A stretch of 64,000 nt of DNA. It comes from Arbacia lixula (lineage: Eukaryota > Echinodermata > Echinoidea > Arbacioida > Arbaciidae). A program made the translations under genes and the position numbers. Below are positions 36,003 to 49,196 of the stretch, piece by piece (within the stretch, counting starts at the first letter, position 1; each line of letters opens with the position of its first letter). The notes beneath the pieces were generated by a model. It was not told where the DNA came from. It did no database searches and saw only the letters and a list, made by a program, of their open reading frames with translations. The DNA is taken from the NCBI GenBank assembly GCA_963669155.1, contig OZ022578.1:4963815-5027814 (forward strand), given 5' to 3'.

Positions 36003-36721
36003 TTAATGCCATGCATAATTTATACAAACACCTTGGCAAACACCTGGCCCCCTCACCCCCCCCCCCCTCACCCCCGTCTCATTTTCTTATTTAGTATATA
36101 GACTGCACATTAATTGAAAACCTAGAGCAAACTTATATACTACACACAAAGAAGGTCCATTTGGGGTGTGTATCGATCTGCATGATCATGGAAGCAAGCC
36201 AAGATTATAGAATGGAAAATGCAAAACTCAGTTGGTGCATGCATGCATGAAGCCTGCATGAAGCCTGATGCAGCATTATACACGTCTAAATCCCTTCTTC
36301 AAACGACACTGATTTCATGATCGTATGTACTTCTTTACAAGATAGTCCGAACAATGATGGGTGTAACCCCAATTTCTTTTATTCAACCATAAAGAGGAAC
36401 AATGAAATTCATTCAAGATTCAAGATTCAAGATAAAATTTATTTCCAATATAAAAAAATAATACATTGTACAATATGGGTAATCACGGTAACAAAATTAA
36501 TACATTTGAAGTTTAGTTTTGCAAAGTGTAATATATTATGTACATGATACAGTATTTCACAGCTACATAGATTGGAAAATGGACTGAAAATAAAAGCTCA
36601 ATGGCTTGACAAGATTATTCAGCCCGATATGGTATATGGCATATAAATGGTTGATTTGTTGGCTATGTATAACACTATTAATACAAAAATATACATATCT
36701 ATGACAAATTAGTCTTACCTA

Positions 36722-38634
36722 CACTGTAAAAAATAACTGTAAATTAACAACATTTTCGACTTGTAAAATTACAAGTTTTGGTTGTTTTTCCATTATTACA
36801 GTATATTTCTTGTAAAATGGCAGGGGAATCGTTTTTGTCTACGAAGTCGGCTTAAATTAACGGTTACAAGTACATGTAACTGTTAATAAACAGGAATCGC
36901 GTATTCATACAGGCCATCCTGTATATTTACGAATTGTTCCCATAGTTCCATTTTCAGCAACGAGAATTTTCCTGTCAAAAAACAACAAATTCCTTAATGA
37001 AACAACATAAAACAAATGATACTGTTGATCAACATGTTTCTCGTATATCAATGGCCTTCCTTGTTCACTAACAGGAAGTTCTCGTATAGTTCTGGACACT
37101 GTAAAACTAAGTGTAAATTAACAGTTTTAGTTTGACTTGTAACATTACAAGTTTGGGTTGTTTTTCCATTATTACGGTATTTTTCTTGTAAAATGGCACG
37201 GAAATCGTTTTTTTTTTTTAGGAAGTCGGCTTGAATTAACGATTACCAGCTCGTGTAACTTTTGATAAACAGGAATCGCGTATTCATACAGGCCATCCTG
37301 TTTATTTACGAATTGTTCCCATAGTTCCATTTTCAGCAACGAGAATTTTCCTGTCAAAAAGCAACAAATTTCATAATTGATCTACATAAAACAAATATTA
37401 CTGTTGATCAACATGTTTCTCTTATATCAATGGGCTTCCTTGTTCACTAACAGGAAGTTCTCGTATAGTTCTGCACACTGTAAAAAATAACTGTAAATTA
37501 ACAATCTCTTTTTGACTTGTAAAAATTACAAGTTTTTGTTGTTTTTCCATTATTACGGTATTTTTCTTGTAAAATGGCAACGAAATTGTGTTTTTCTATA
37601 CACTGTAAAAAATAACTGCAAAACTACAGGATTTTTTGCCCGTGAAATTACAAGATACTGCCGTTGCATTAAATTTACTGTCTTTTCCATGTAAAATAAC
37701 AGTAAGTTTGTTTCTCTACAGGAAGTCAGCATAATGTTCTGGTATTTTAACGAGCTACTTTGTTAAATTACAAATTGTTCCGTCATTTTCATTTTCAATG
37801 AATATTCATTAGCATAATTCTGTTAGCAAGGGATTTAGAAAATAACAATTATCAATGAAATTGATTGCTATTTTATAGAATATTACAATTGTGAATGTAA
37901 TAGAATATTAATAGAAAATATTTAATCTATAAAGGATCGCTAATTGAACTGAAAGTACTATCAAAATGTTGATTTATCTGTCTAATTAGTGCATCTTTCC
38001 GCAAGTACTAACCATAACGAAAGTATGTATAAATAGGATGCCCTATATAAGAATGTCCAAGCAAGTTAATGATAGTATTAGTGATAATAGGTGTAGGTTA
38101 GATTAGGCTTATTGTTAGATTAGGGGTAGGCTAGGATTAGGATTAGGCTATCCAAGTATGTATCAATTAATTAATAGGATTTAATTAAACGGGCATTCCC
38201 GTTAAAAAGCGGAAATATTTTTTTACAGTGATAGGAAGTCGGCTTGAATTAACGGTTACCTTAATTAAGTCAATGTCAAAGAACAGGAATTCCATTAATT
38301 TAACAACATTTTATTACATGATAAATACAGAAAAGGACTGTCAATTTACAGAGCACTTATTAACGGGAACCTGTATTTTAATGAGGCTGTATAAAAACGG
38401 GAATGCGACACTGTTAAATAACAAGGTGGTCAATAACGGGAACCTGTATTTTAATGAGCCTGTTTAATAACGGGAATGTGAAACTGTTTAATAACAAGGT
38501 GGCCAATAACGGGAACCTGTAAATTTACACTAGACTGTAAAAACACTGTATGAGGATGTGAAAAAACGGGCGTTCCTGGCGTAACGGACTGCCAGGAAAT
38601 TTCCAGTAAAAAAACGGTAATATTTTTTACAGTG
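36722..38634. mobile_element. TA-flanked DNA transposon, non-autonomous, unit 5
   Basis: A 1913-bp insertion present only in unit 5. Units 1-4 and 6 read CTTACCTATGAATTAC at this point; here the site is split with a TA duplication (36720-36721 and 38635-38636). The terminal inverted repeats share CACTGTAAAAAATA. CACTGTAAA-type starts recur internally near 37098, 37477 and 37601 at roughly 377-bp steps, so the element is built of nested or tandem terminal segments, including repeated tracts with AACAGGAATCGCG. No transposase ORF. TA target sites fit Tc1/mariner-like mobilisation. Confidence 0.85.
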
Positions 38635-39116
38635 TATGAATTACAATAACCTAAGGTTACGCCCCCCCCCCTATTCTACCCCCTCCCCTCTCTCCCAGCC
38701 TAGTTACAGATCATATTTTGATAACAGCGTAAATATAATTCGAATTAAAGAAGACAGGAAATCAAACTTTGAAATCGTACACCTATTTCAAAATCAAGTA
38801 TATGTGAGAATTCATTCATGTATGAATCCTGCACAACTCCTTCAATTATGTAACCTAAATCCTTTCCTACATGTCCTCATCAACAAAAGCGCCATAGTTG
38901 CAAGATGGGTGTAACACCAATTCCTCTTGTTCAGCGTACAATGCAGGAAACCTTTGAAAACCTTTCTAAAGGATCAGCAGAAAAAGATCGATTGAGAGAT
39001 CTCATTCTGAAATTCGGCCCCCACTAGAGAAGTATTAACCCAGACTGCCATATTCCAGTGCCCCATGAATTAGAATAGAATAGAGCCCAGTGCCATGCCA
39101 CTGCCACTCGTATTAA

Positions 39117-39473
39117 AGGGAATATACTGTACTGGAAAGACAAAAATGCCTTCAAAATGTGATCGTGAGCAATCTTCTTGCCAATTGTCTTAAATTCATG
39201 TATTGTCCAATTTAGAAACTTGTTGAATGTTATTTGCTTTCAAATCATCCGCGTTTGGAGTAATTAGTGATTTAATCACAAAATGTTCGGCCCGAACAAT
39301 TTGAGGATTTGTGATTTAATCACTTATTACTCCTAATGTGGATCATATGAGGGCAAATAACGTTCAGCAAGTTTCTAAAATGGACAATACATGAAGTTAA
39401 GACCATTGGCAAGAACATTGCTCACGATCACATTTTGAAGGCATTTTTGTCTTCCCATTACAGTATATTCCCT
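39117..39473. mobile_element. Foldback TTAA MITE 'B', unit 5
   Basis: Between TTAA at 39113-39116 and 39474-39477. About 8 bp (the CCTCG stretch) near the hairpin tip are missing from the left arm. Confidence 0.85.
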
Positions 39474-39874
39474 TTAAGTAATCGCCCTTCTTATTGACCT
39501 GCATTACTGAAAGGCATCATAGTATGGAAGTTTATTTCCCACTTGTCAGGATTAAGATTAAGATTAAACTCTGAGCTCAATAATGTAAAAAGAAATTACA
39601 AGAGAGGGGGGAAAGGGTTTTCTTTTTCCAGCGAGTAAAACAAAAAGCACGTAATATATGTATAATAATAATATGGACCCTATAATATATATGACTGATT
39701 CACACAATTCTAGTCGACTTAATTGGGACTTTTTCGGGCACAATACACACAAACCTTGATTTTAACCCGTGTACCTGGTTCCGCTAACCCATAACCCCAA
39801 TACACAAAATGCTATCGCCCTACCATCGACATTTTAAACACTGATGCTCATAAATATTAAAACATAACCCGCCC

Positions 39875-40118
39875 TCACACACACACGGACACACACACAC
39901 ACACACACACTCACGCACACACACACGCACACTCACACACACACACTTACACACACACACACACACACACGCAACACACTCACACACTCTCACACACACA
40001 CGGACATACACACTCACGCACACACGCACGCACACTCACACACACACACTCACACACACACACACGCAACACACACACACTCATACACACACACACGCAC
40101 ACCTACTCACACACACAC

Positions 40119-40150
<32 letters not shown>
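39875..40150. repeat. CA microsatellite, unit 5
   Basis: As units 3 and 4 but lacking the CACAAACACGCACGC block that normally precedes the last CA run. Confidence 0.95.
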
Positions 40151-40378
40151 TGCTTCAACTTAAGGTGACCTTTAATTTTGGTTTGTGTGCATTCATCATG
40201 TTCATACACTTGAGTTATGTGTTGGTTTTCATGTATTGTGTTTGTCAGGAATTAGTACATTAGCAAAAGTGTAAGCCTCTAATGGCCTTGAAGGCTTCAA
40301 CATAATATTAAATGTGTTTCAAGTGGGAGGGGGGGGGGACATTTTGTGCAGGGGGTGACAATTTGTGATGTCAGGGTT

Positions 40379-40412
40379 CTGCACAAATTGTCGCCGGCGT
40401 CAATTTGTGCAG
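40379..40412. other. Unit-end hairpin, unit 5
   Basis: Long-loop 34-bp form, stems perfect. Confidence 0.6.
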
Positions 40413-40642
40413 GGGAAGAACATAACACAACCAATAATTCGTCACTATTTTCACGAACCGTTCCAGGTGGTCTTTTGTTCATATTTTGATGTCTTTAATG
40501 TGTACCTTCATGAACAAGAAGTTTCAAGTCATGGAATGCAGTCTTTACGTCACACGTGATGGGAATCTGAAATCGTCTTTGTTTTAATCTCGGCACAGAC
40601 AGGGAATTAACCTTTCACGGTCTATGAGGCAACATGAGGCAA

Positions 40643-42095
40643 TAAGAAGAAATATATTGATTATAAAAACAAATTAACAAATATCATAAGAGCTGCAAAC
40701 AGAAACTAGTAATTTCCCACAAAATATGTTTTTAGGTAATTTGAAATTGTCATCTAGACAGGCCATTGCTAATGAATTTCATTCATACCTCATCAATGTT
40801 GGTAAGCGACTCTTTTATTCAATACCTGTATCAATGCATTCATTTCAGAAATACCTCACGGTTAGTAACCCAAATTCATTTTTTGTGAAACCACTTTTAT
40901 CCAGTGATATAGTTGAAATTTGTTCATCTTTGAACGCGTCAAAGCCAAACGGCCCCGATGATATTTCAATTAAAGTAGCCAAACAATGTATACATTATTA
41001 TGTAGATCCCCTTTGTGATATCTTTAACAAGTCATTATGCTTTGGAATAGTCCCCGACAAACTGAAAATAGCTCAAATAATTCTTTTGCATAAGAAAATA
41101 AGAAAATCATCGGCCTATTGCACTGCTCTCTGTGTTTGCAAAGATGTTAGAAAAAGGTATGCATCAATTTTCTTACTAAATACAAATGTATAATTCCTGA
41201 ACAATTCGGATTTCTGAAAAATCATTCCACAGCTTTAAGTATTTAATATTTCTATGACTACATTTTACAGGAACTTACTAAAGGTGTTGTGGGGTTTTCA
41301 TGGACCTATCCAAGGCATTTGACACCATCGATCACCACATTCTTTTACAAAAGCTATTTCATTATGGTGTACGTGGTGTACCACTTCAGTGGTTTGAGAA
41401 TTATTTGTCAAACAGAAAACAGTATGTGGTGGTTGATGGTGTCGAATCAGCTTATATGGATGCTTGCGTGGGCGTACTATAAGGTTCTGTGCTTGGATCT
41501 CTTCTATTCTTTTTGTATATTAATGATTTTATTAACTCTTGTAAATTGTTGAACTTTTCATTATTTGCTAATGACACTGTTACTGCTTATTATTGTCCTC
41601 GCATCCATGATCTGATTACTATTTTGAATGAGGAATTATTCAAATTAAATGAGTGGTTTAAATGTAACAGATTACTGCTTAATTATGATAAAACAAAGTA
41701 TGTCATATTTCATACCAGAAGAAGATACGTTCCAGATGTTATTGATCCTGTTAAAATTGAAAATGCTGTAATCGAAAGAAGAAACACCATTGATTTTCTG
41801 GGCGTTATTATTCACGTATCAATTGACTGGAAATATCACATTACTCATGTATGTTCTATGCCTTCAAGAAGTATTGGTGTCTTATATATGTTGAATAATT
41901 TCTTACCTTTAAAAATATGATTGTACATTTATAATTCCATTGTAGTGCCGCATCTCAGCTATTGTAATATAATATGGGGCAATACATATAATTCAAAATT
42001 GAATAAACTACACATTCTACAGAAGCGGGCAATACGTTGCATTACTAACATCAGTTACAATAGTCCAAGTTCTCCTCTATTTGTAAAATTTGTAA
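40643..42095 (+). pseudogene. RT remnant, unit 6
   Basis: Ancestral lesions at 41480-41482 (TAA) and 41570-41572 (Asn) plus the TGA at 41918-41920 shared with units 3 and 4. Confidence 0.85.
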
Positions 42096-42215
42096 CCCCC
42101 CACACCCGTAGGTCTCATTTAATGGGTGGCATAGTCGGACATCGGCGACACCACTGACCATGACTGAAATATGTTGAAAAATCTTGGAAAGAGCAGCTAA
42201 AAACCATTCCTATGA

Positions 42216-43262
42216 TTACGTGTCCCCCACGCCTAGCCTTCTTACGAGGCGGTAGAACTTTTCCTTCACATAGTCATAGAACTCGTACTCCTTTTCCAAC
42301 CAGTTCCTCAAATGAGAACAGGTCTTCGGAGATGGTGGTTTCTTGAAGTTCGTCTCATACCTCTTCATTGCTTCCTTTTTGATTTCTGCGTATACCTTGA
42401 GCGCACCTCTAAACGTGGCGGGAAGTAGCTTTTCAAAGACTCTGAGAGAGAGGTCGTATTCTTCGGTGATCCCGATGACGAGAAACCTGTCCACATTCTG
42501 TTTGGCGTGCTGGAGGGCGTATGATGGGTTGCTGCATTTGACGTCATACCCACAGAAGGAACTCACGTACATGAAATGGAAGTGACTTGTACTGCATTCG
42601 TATAACGCCTTCTTAAAGCAATCATCCACAGTCTCGTTGTCTGTCTCGCGATTTATGCCTTGTTTGTCACCAACAGGGTCGCCATAACGCATGTAGTAGA
42701 AGTGAGAAACGAATCGGCTTACCGGGTCTCGGATGATACTGATAAGAATGGGTTTCTTCCCTGCCACGCCCATATCGAGATAGCGGTAATGCCCGTGGAG
42801 AATACTGCCATCTGAAGCGTTGGCTAACTTCCTATCTATTTCACGCCTGGCATCAGCGAAGGTGTTAGTTTTGAGCATGAGCTTGATGTAGATTGGTTTA
42901 CCAAAATGGTTGATTCTCGACAGTTCCCGATAAATGGTTGAGAGGGTGCGCGTCCCACATTTTGGCATGGAGAGGGACATCACCGCTCTCTTGCCGTCAT
43001 AGACCGGCTTCCCGTACGCAAGCTGACGTTCATTGACAGGATCAACCGAAGGACTAGAACCATTTCCCTCGACCCTAGCGGCCTGCTTGCTGAAACCCGG
43101 AAGACTGGTACCTAACTGCTCCTCATAGCGCACCTCAACTTTGTATGATGACATTAGCTTGTGTACACGCTGATCCCATTTCACGAATATCGTCATCGAA
43201 ACGAACAAAAAAAATAACATAACCGAACAGGTCAAAGCCCGACATTCATACTGCCCATGCAT
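42216..43262 (-). CDS. 2-O-sulfotransferase-like protein, copy 6 (mosaic)
   Basis: 348 aa, open, catalytic motifs intact. The N-terminal part has copy-2 markers (Q4, Ser-Ser 38-39, Lys131-Thr132), whereas the C-terminal part has copy-3/4 markers (Ser234, Arg259, Ser272, Gly286) and His317 as in copy 4. Private or rare residues: Asn133 and Val197 (the latter also in pseudogene 5). The switch lies between residues 133 and 234. Confidence 0.87.
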   Translation of the reverse strand: MHGQYECRALTCSVMLFFLFVSMTIFVKWDQRVHKLMSSYKVEVRYEEQLGTSLPGFSKQAARVEGNGSSPSVDPVNERQLAYGKPVYDGKRAVMSLSMPKCGTRTLSTIYRELSRINHFGKPIYIKLMLKTNTFADARREIDRKLANASDGSILHGHYRYLDMGVAGKKPILISIIRDPVSRFVSHFYYMRYGDPVGDKQGINRETDNETVDDCFKKALYECSTSHFHFMYVSSFCGYDVKCSNPSYALQHAKQNVDRFLVIGITEEYDLSLRVFEKLLPATFRGALKVYAEIKKEAMKRYETNFKKPPSPKTCSHLRNWLEKEYEFYDYVKEKFYRLVRRLGVGDT

Positions 43263-44199
43263 GATCGATATTGACAAATAGGTATCCGTTCTATGTCTGT
43301 GAATTTCAAGACCAATATGTTGTCTTTAGGCACTATACATATTCATGCACCCGGCCTGCAGCGTCGTTTTTGAACTCTGAGATCTTCTGTCACGATTGAT
43401 AACCATTTGCTACTATGAGTTGACAACGATGTTGATCACGATGTGAATAAAAACTAGGCTTTTAGCCCAATTATAACATTGCAGCCAGGCATGTGTCGAA
43501 CGTGATCAGCGGTCACTGGTTACTTGATAGGTCAGACGTCGATTGCCTAGCTGTGCTCAGGTACTAACTTTGAAGCAAATGGCATGGATACATATCTTTT
43601 GATGACAGGGGCCCTAAAAGCAAGCAAATCCCTTTCCCCGCCACAGCTTATGTAATTATGCCTAGTGAAGTCGGACAAAATACAACAGAAATGTTTTTGT
43701 CGTACACGCAATGCACATTTCAAGGCCCTTATTACGCAACTCAGCTTTCCATAAGTCACTGTACTTTTTTTTTTTCACAAGGATCATCCGATCGAGAACA
43801 AGAGATGTGACAGGGTCCGAGCAGTTCCAGCATTTAGAACTCGGGTTATCGTGTCGAGAAACGTGCGCTAACTAGTGTTCTTTACACTATAATCACAGGA
43901 ACATCCTGTAGTCACATAAATTTCGTAGATCTACTGAGTACTAATGGGTAAGCAACTGATGGGTACGCACGACTCGTGACCCGTTCTTGTGCTGTATGAG
44001 ATGCCCAATTTATTCCTGTTTTAACATCGTGGGAGTGAATTTCCTACAAATTAAATCCTAATCAAAATTTGTTAATATTATTAACATTGTTTTCAGATGC
44101 TCGTTGAAAAGAAGAAATGGTAATCTACAAATATCTGATTTAGCTGATGGGAATCAAAATCATTGAGATGTTGATTTGGCACATAGGAACAGGTCACCA

Positions 44200-44283
44200 G
44201 TCGTGCGTAAAGTCGTGCGTAAAGTCGTGCGTAAGGTCGTGCGTAAAGTCGTGCGTAAAGTCGTGCGTAAAGTCGTGCTTAAA
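44200..44283. repeat. 12-bp minisatellite, 7 copies (unit 6)
   Basis: Same length and variant order as unit 4. Confidence 0.95.
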
Positions 44284-44806
44284 GACAGCCAGTCCCTTTT
44301 TCAGATCACCACAAAACCATCGAAACATTGGCAAAACATATAGAGAAGTGTTAGCAAGCTCTATATTCACAATTTGAAACTGATACGTAGTGTAAAATTC
44401 AAATAATGCACGTAAACAACGTCTGATTAATAGTCTTTACCTCAGGCTCTTAGCAGTTTTTTTGTTGAAATATCTGCTTTATTGATTAATCTGTTTATTA
44501 AATTATAAAACGCATTATGAAAAAAAAAATGTTCTATGGAAGGAATCATCTCCAAAGTTTGGTAGTTACTCATAAAATTAGGATTTCACACATGCATAAT
44601 AACCACATAGATACTGTAACAAAGACTAATACTTTTTTCGTAGTCCGAAAAAAGTCGGTTTGAAATTTAACGGCTGAAATTTTTTACATCTACAGAAAGC
44701 TTCAACATGCTATATTCTTAGAAATGGTCTTGAATCACACTTTCTTCAATTTACGATCGTGATAGACGATTGCAAATTTTAAGCTTGCAAAAGGGACGGA
44801 CAATCT
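44283..44806. mobile_element. TTAA MITE 'A', unit 6
   Basis: Bounded by TTAA at 44279-44282 and 44807-44810. The C tract that normally follows is collapsed to a short CCCCC run near 44860. Confidence 0.8.
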
Positions 44807-46049
44807 TTAATGCCATGCATAATTTATACAAACACCTTGGCAAACACCTGGCCCCCTCACCCCCGTCTCATTTTCTTATTCAGTATATAGACTGCACATT
44901 AATTGAAAACCTAGAGCAAACTTATATACTACACACAAAGAAGGTCCATTTGGGGTGTGTATCGATCTGCATGATCATGGAAGCAAGACATGATTATAGA
45001 ATGGAAAATGCAAAACTCAGTTGGTGCATGCATGCATGAAGCCTGCATGAAGCCTGATGCAGCATTATACACGTCTAAATCCCTTCTTCAAACGACACTG
45101 ATTTCATGATCGTATGTACTTCTTTACAAGATAGTCCGAACAATGATGGGTGTAACCCCAATTTCTTTTATTCAACCATAAAGAGGAACAATCAAATTCA
45201 TTCAAGATTCAAGATTCAAGATAAAATTTATTTCCAATATAAAAAAATAATACATTGTACAATATGGGTAATCACGGTAACAAAATTAATACATTTGAAG
45301 TTTAGTTTTGCAAAGTGTAATACATTATGTACATGATACAGTATTTCACAGCTACATAGATTGGAAAATGGACTGAAAATAAAAGCTCAATGGCTTGACA
45401 AGATTATTCAGCCCGATATGGTATATGGCATATAAATGGTCGATTTGTTGGCTATGTATAACACTATTAATACAAAAATATACATATCCATGACAAATTA
45501 GTCTTACCTATGAATTACAATAACCTAAGGTTACGCCCCCCCCCCCCCTGTTCTACCCCCTCCCCTCTCTCCCAGCCTAGTTACAGATCATATTTTGATA
45601 ACAGCGTAAATATAATTCGAATTAAAGAAGACAGGAAATCAAACTTTGAAATCGTACACCTATTTCAAAATCAAGTATATGTGAGAATTCATTCATGTAT
45701 GTAAGTTTATTTCCCACTTGTCAGGATTAAGATTAAGATTAAACCCTGAGCTCAATAATGTAAAAAGAAATTACAAGAGAGGGGGGTAAGGGTTTTCTTT
45801 TTCCAGCGAGTAAAACAAAAAGCACGTAATATATGTATAATAATAATATGGACCCTATAATATATATGACTGATTCACACAATTCTAGTCGACTAAATTG
45901 GGACTATTTCGGGCACAATACACACAAACCTTGATTTTAACCCGTGTACCTGGTTCCGCTAACCCATAACCCCCATACACAAAATGCTATCGCCCTACCA
46001 TCGACATTTTAAACACTGATGCTCATAAATATTAAAACATAACCCGCCC

Positions 46050-46389
46050 TTACACACACACGGACACACACACACACACTCACGCACACACACACGCACA
46101 CTCACACACACACACTCACACACACACACACACACACACACACGCAACACACTCACACACACACACACACACTCACACACACACGGACACACACACTCAC
46201 GCACACACGCACGCACACTCACACACACACACACACTCACACACACACACACACACACACGCAACACACACACACTCACACAAACACGCACGGACACACA
46301 CAAACTCACGCACACGCACACTCATACACACACACACGCACACCTACTCACACACACACACACACGCACACACACACACACACACACAC
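46050..46389. repeat. CA microsatellite, unit 6
   Basis: Compound tract of about 340 bp with two GCAACACAC blocks and expanded CA runs between them. Confidence 0.95.
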
Positions 46390-46622
46390 TGCTTCAACTT
46401 AAGGTGACCTTTAATTTTGGTTTGTGTGCATTCATCATGTTCATACACTTGAGTTATGTTTTGGTTTTCATGTATTGTGTTTGTCAGGAATTAGTACATT
46501 AGCAAAAGTGTAAGCCTCTAATGGCCTTGAAGGCTTCAACATAATATTGAATGTGTTTCAAGTGGGAGGGGGGGGGGGGGCGACATTTTGTGCAGGGGGT
46601 GACAATTTGTGATGTCAGGGTT

Positions 46623-46656
46623 CTGCACAAATTGTCGCCGGCGTCAATTTGTGCAG
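46623..46656. other. Unit-end hairpin, unit 6
   Basis: Long-loop 34-bp form, stems perfect; the right-hand TTACGTCACACGTGAT composite is also present. Confidence 0.6.
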
Positions 46657-46881
46657 GGGAAGAACATAACACAACCAATAATTCGTCACTGTTTTCACGA
46701 ACCGTTCCAGGTGGTCTTTTGTTCATATTTTGATGTCTTTTATGTGTACCTTCATGAACAAGAAGTTTCAAGTCATGGAATGCAGTATTTACGTCACACG
46801 TGATGGGAATCTGAAGTCGTCTTTGTTTTAATCTCGGCACAGACAGGGAATTAACCTTTCACGGTCTATGAGGCAACATGA

Positions 46882-49196
46882 ATACGTCTGGTTTGGTCCG
46901 TCAAAACGCTTTAAGCGGGAATCGCACCCTGCTCTACTAAATACCTATGGGCCTATATCACGTTTTCATTTTATGTTGCCGTTGTTTCCTCTTCAAAATA
47001 TTCATGAGAGCTTTTAAAGGCAAAACTTGAATAAATTGTCATACTAAAGATGTGCAACATAAATTGTACCAATCACACGATTGTTATATGCGGATACTGT
47101 TTAAGAAAATATGGTAGGGTAAGTGTAGGGATTTGGAGACCGTAGGGAATTGGAGACCATCAAGCATGAACCCACACCCTGGCCGTCCTTGCTGGCTGCA
47201 ATTTAACTATGTGCCATCTCATTAACTATTCCAAGGATTACTACAAGAAATGTGATAGATGAAATGTCACAAAACCTGTCTCTAAAAGATTTGACATGCC
47301 TTGATTTTGCGATATGTCAAATTTAGTTTGATTTAAATTTGAAACTGATTTTTAATCAGTTTTCAAAAGTGACAACAGTTTTTTTTTTAACACCTAGCAG
47401 AATGTCATCCTCGACAAGCTTTGGGGTTATCATTAGTAACTTAGTGCTTGAAAGACGTGCATAAAATGTGCATGCATAACAAGAAGGATCTTTTTCCAGA
47501 TTCTGTTACGTAACTCTCTGTCCTGGTCTCTTTGTATCAGCTCCGTCTCAAGGTAAACAGGACTTTAATCTGCCAGACGGTCAGACAGGCTGCTAATCCA
47601 AGCATGGATACATAATCCAAGTAATGCTCCTTCCTTCTCCAATCATCTACCTCGTCAAGGCCAACTTGTCTGAGCCATCCTCACGAAGCTTACATAATCT
47701 TCTTTTTCAAGTTAGGTTTCTCGAAAAACTTCTTCACCCGGTTACTGAGGGATTCCTCCTTTCGTTTGACAAACAACGCACCTCGCAGCTCTTTTTAAGC
47801 ACTACATAAAAGACGATTTTAACAGCGTAATCGGCCTATAGTTTTGAATATACATCGAATCTTTCCCCTCTTTCTCTATCAAAGTTATTACACCTTGTTT
47901 TTGCGAGGCCGACAGTTCCCCTCTATCAGATGCATCATTTAATGCAGCTACTAAACTATCTCCCAGAACAGGCCAAAATGTTTGATAAAATTCAGCAGTA
48001 AAGCCATCATTTCCCGGGGAAGTTTCATCTTCTCTAAGGCTCGAAAACATTCTTCTTTGGTTATTTTGCCTTCACATAAATCTCGATTTTCTTTTTCCAA
48101 TTTTTGAATCTCATCAAAGAACATAAATTTATTTTCTTCATATCGTTCTCTTTCTGAAAACAAATTTTTATAAAACGATTTTATCCTCTTCAAAATATCA
48201 TTTGTATTCCTTACAACTTCATTATTTTCATTATACAGTTCTGTAATTACACTTTTCCTCTTAGACCTAAGCAATTGTTCAAAATATTGTATATTAGTTT
48301 CTCCCTCTTCAAACTACTCGGCTCTAGAGCGTATACCCTTATTCCCTGTCGTGAATATTCATATAACTTATTTAAAAGGGATTTTTTATCCTCAATTTCA
48401 TCTACTTTATTTCTAGTAGGGGTAATTACTAACTCACTTTCCAGGTGTGCTATTCTTTTTCTAATTTTTCTATTTCAAGTCTTCTGGACCTTGCTTGTTC
48501 CCGGGAAAAGCTTATAATGAATTCCCTCATCTTCATTTTCAAGAAATCCCATGAAATCGTTTTACTAGAAAAATCTGAAATCAATAGTTGTTCCTTCCAT
48601 TCTCTTATTTTAGCAAACAGTTTATCCACAAAATTTTATCATTACACAAACTGTTGTTAAATTTCCAGTAAGATTTTCCAAACTGATAATTCTTCTTCAG
48701 TTCTCTAAACTGAAGCAGTATACCAGAATGATCTGGTGTAACTGATGGCAGAATAATACATTTATTTACTAATTTGTATAGACTTGAAGAAATAAACCAA
48801 TAATCCAAACGAGTTTGGACCACCGGCTGTTCCGTCTTAAAGTATATTCTTTCTTTTTAGGATTTTGTTTCCTCCATATGTCTTCTATTTTATACCTATT
48901 CAAAAAATCTTCAAACTCTTCGTTGAATTTTATTTTTCCTGCACTATGTGACCCCATGTAATCTAATTTCCCATTCATTATAATGTTATAATTTCCTCAT
49001 AAAACTAGCGGACATGCTGGGACCCACATTTTATATATTAACTTTTCTAATTTCTCCAAAAGATCAAATTGTAAATTTTCTTTATCTCTCGTAGGAAAAT
49101 ACAAATTGGCCAACAGCATTTCATTTCCCCGTGTTTCTATTTTAAACAATATATAACGTCCATCTTCATCTGCCTCTACCCGACTAATCTTAAATT
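46882..49196 (+). repeat. Left arm of inverted duplication (array right flank)
   Basis: Matches 59066-61547 in reverse complement over essentially its whole length, with substitutions and small indels. It contains about 0.9 kb of non-coding flank (46882-47802, no gene seen) and most of the L1/Tx1-like 5' half. Confidence 0.9.

Larger units (their letters stand above)
32375..40642. repeat. Tandem unit 5
   Basis: 8268-bp unit: larger through a 1.9-kb transposon, smaller through loss of about 490 bp around the sulfotransferase start. Its RT part resembles unit 4 (KYLTVSNP, RKSYAS), whereas its sulfotransferase resembles copy 1. Confidence 0.95.
40643..46881. repeat. Tandem unit 6 (rightmost direct unit)
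   Basis: 6239 bp. Its right end does not return to the RT junction but runs on into native flank (ACATGAATACGTC at 46875-46887), marking the ancestral right border. It lacks about 710 bp at 45701, where GTATG on both sides of the missing segment suggests a microhomology deletion; the foldback MITE went with it. Confidence 0.95.
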
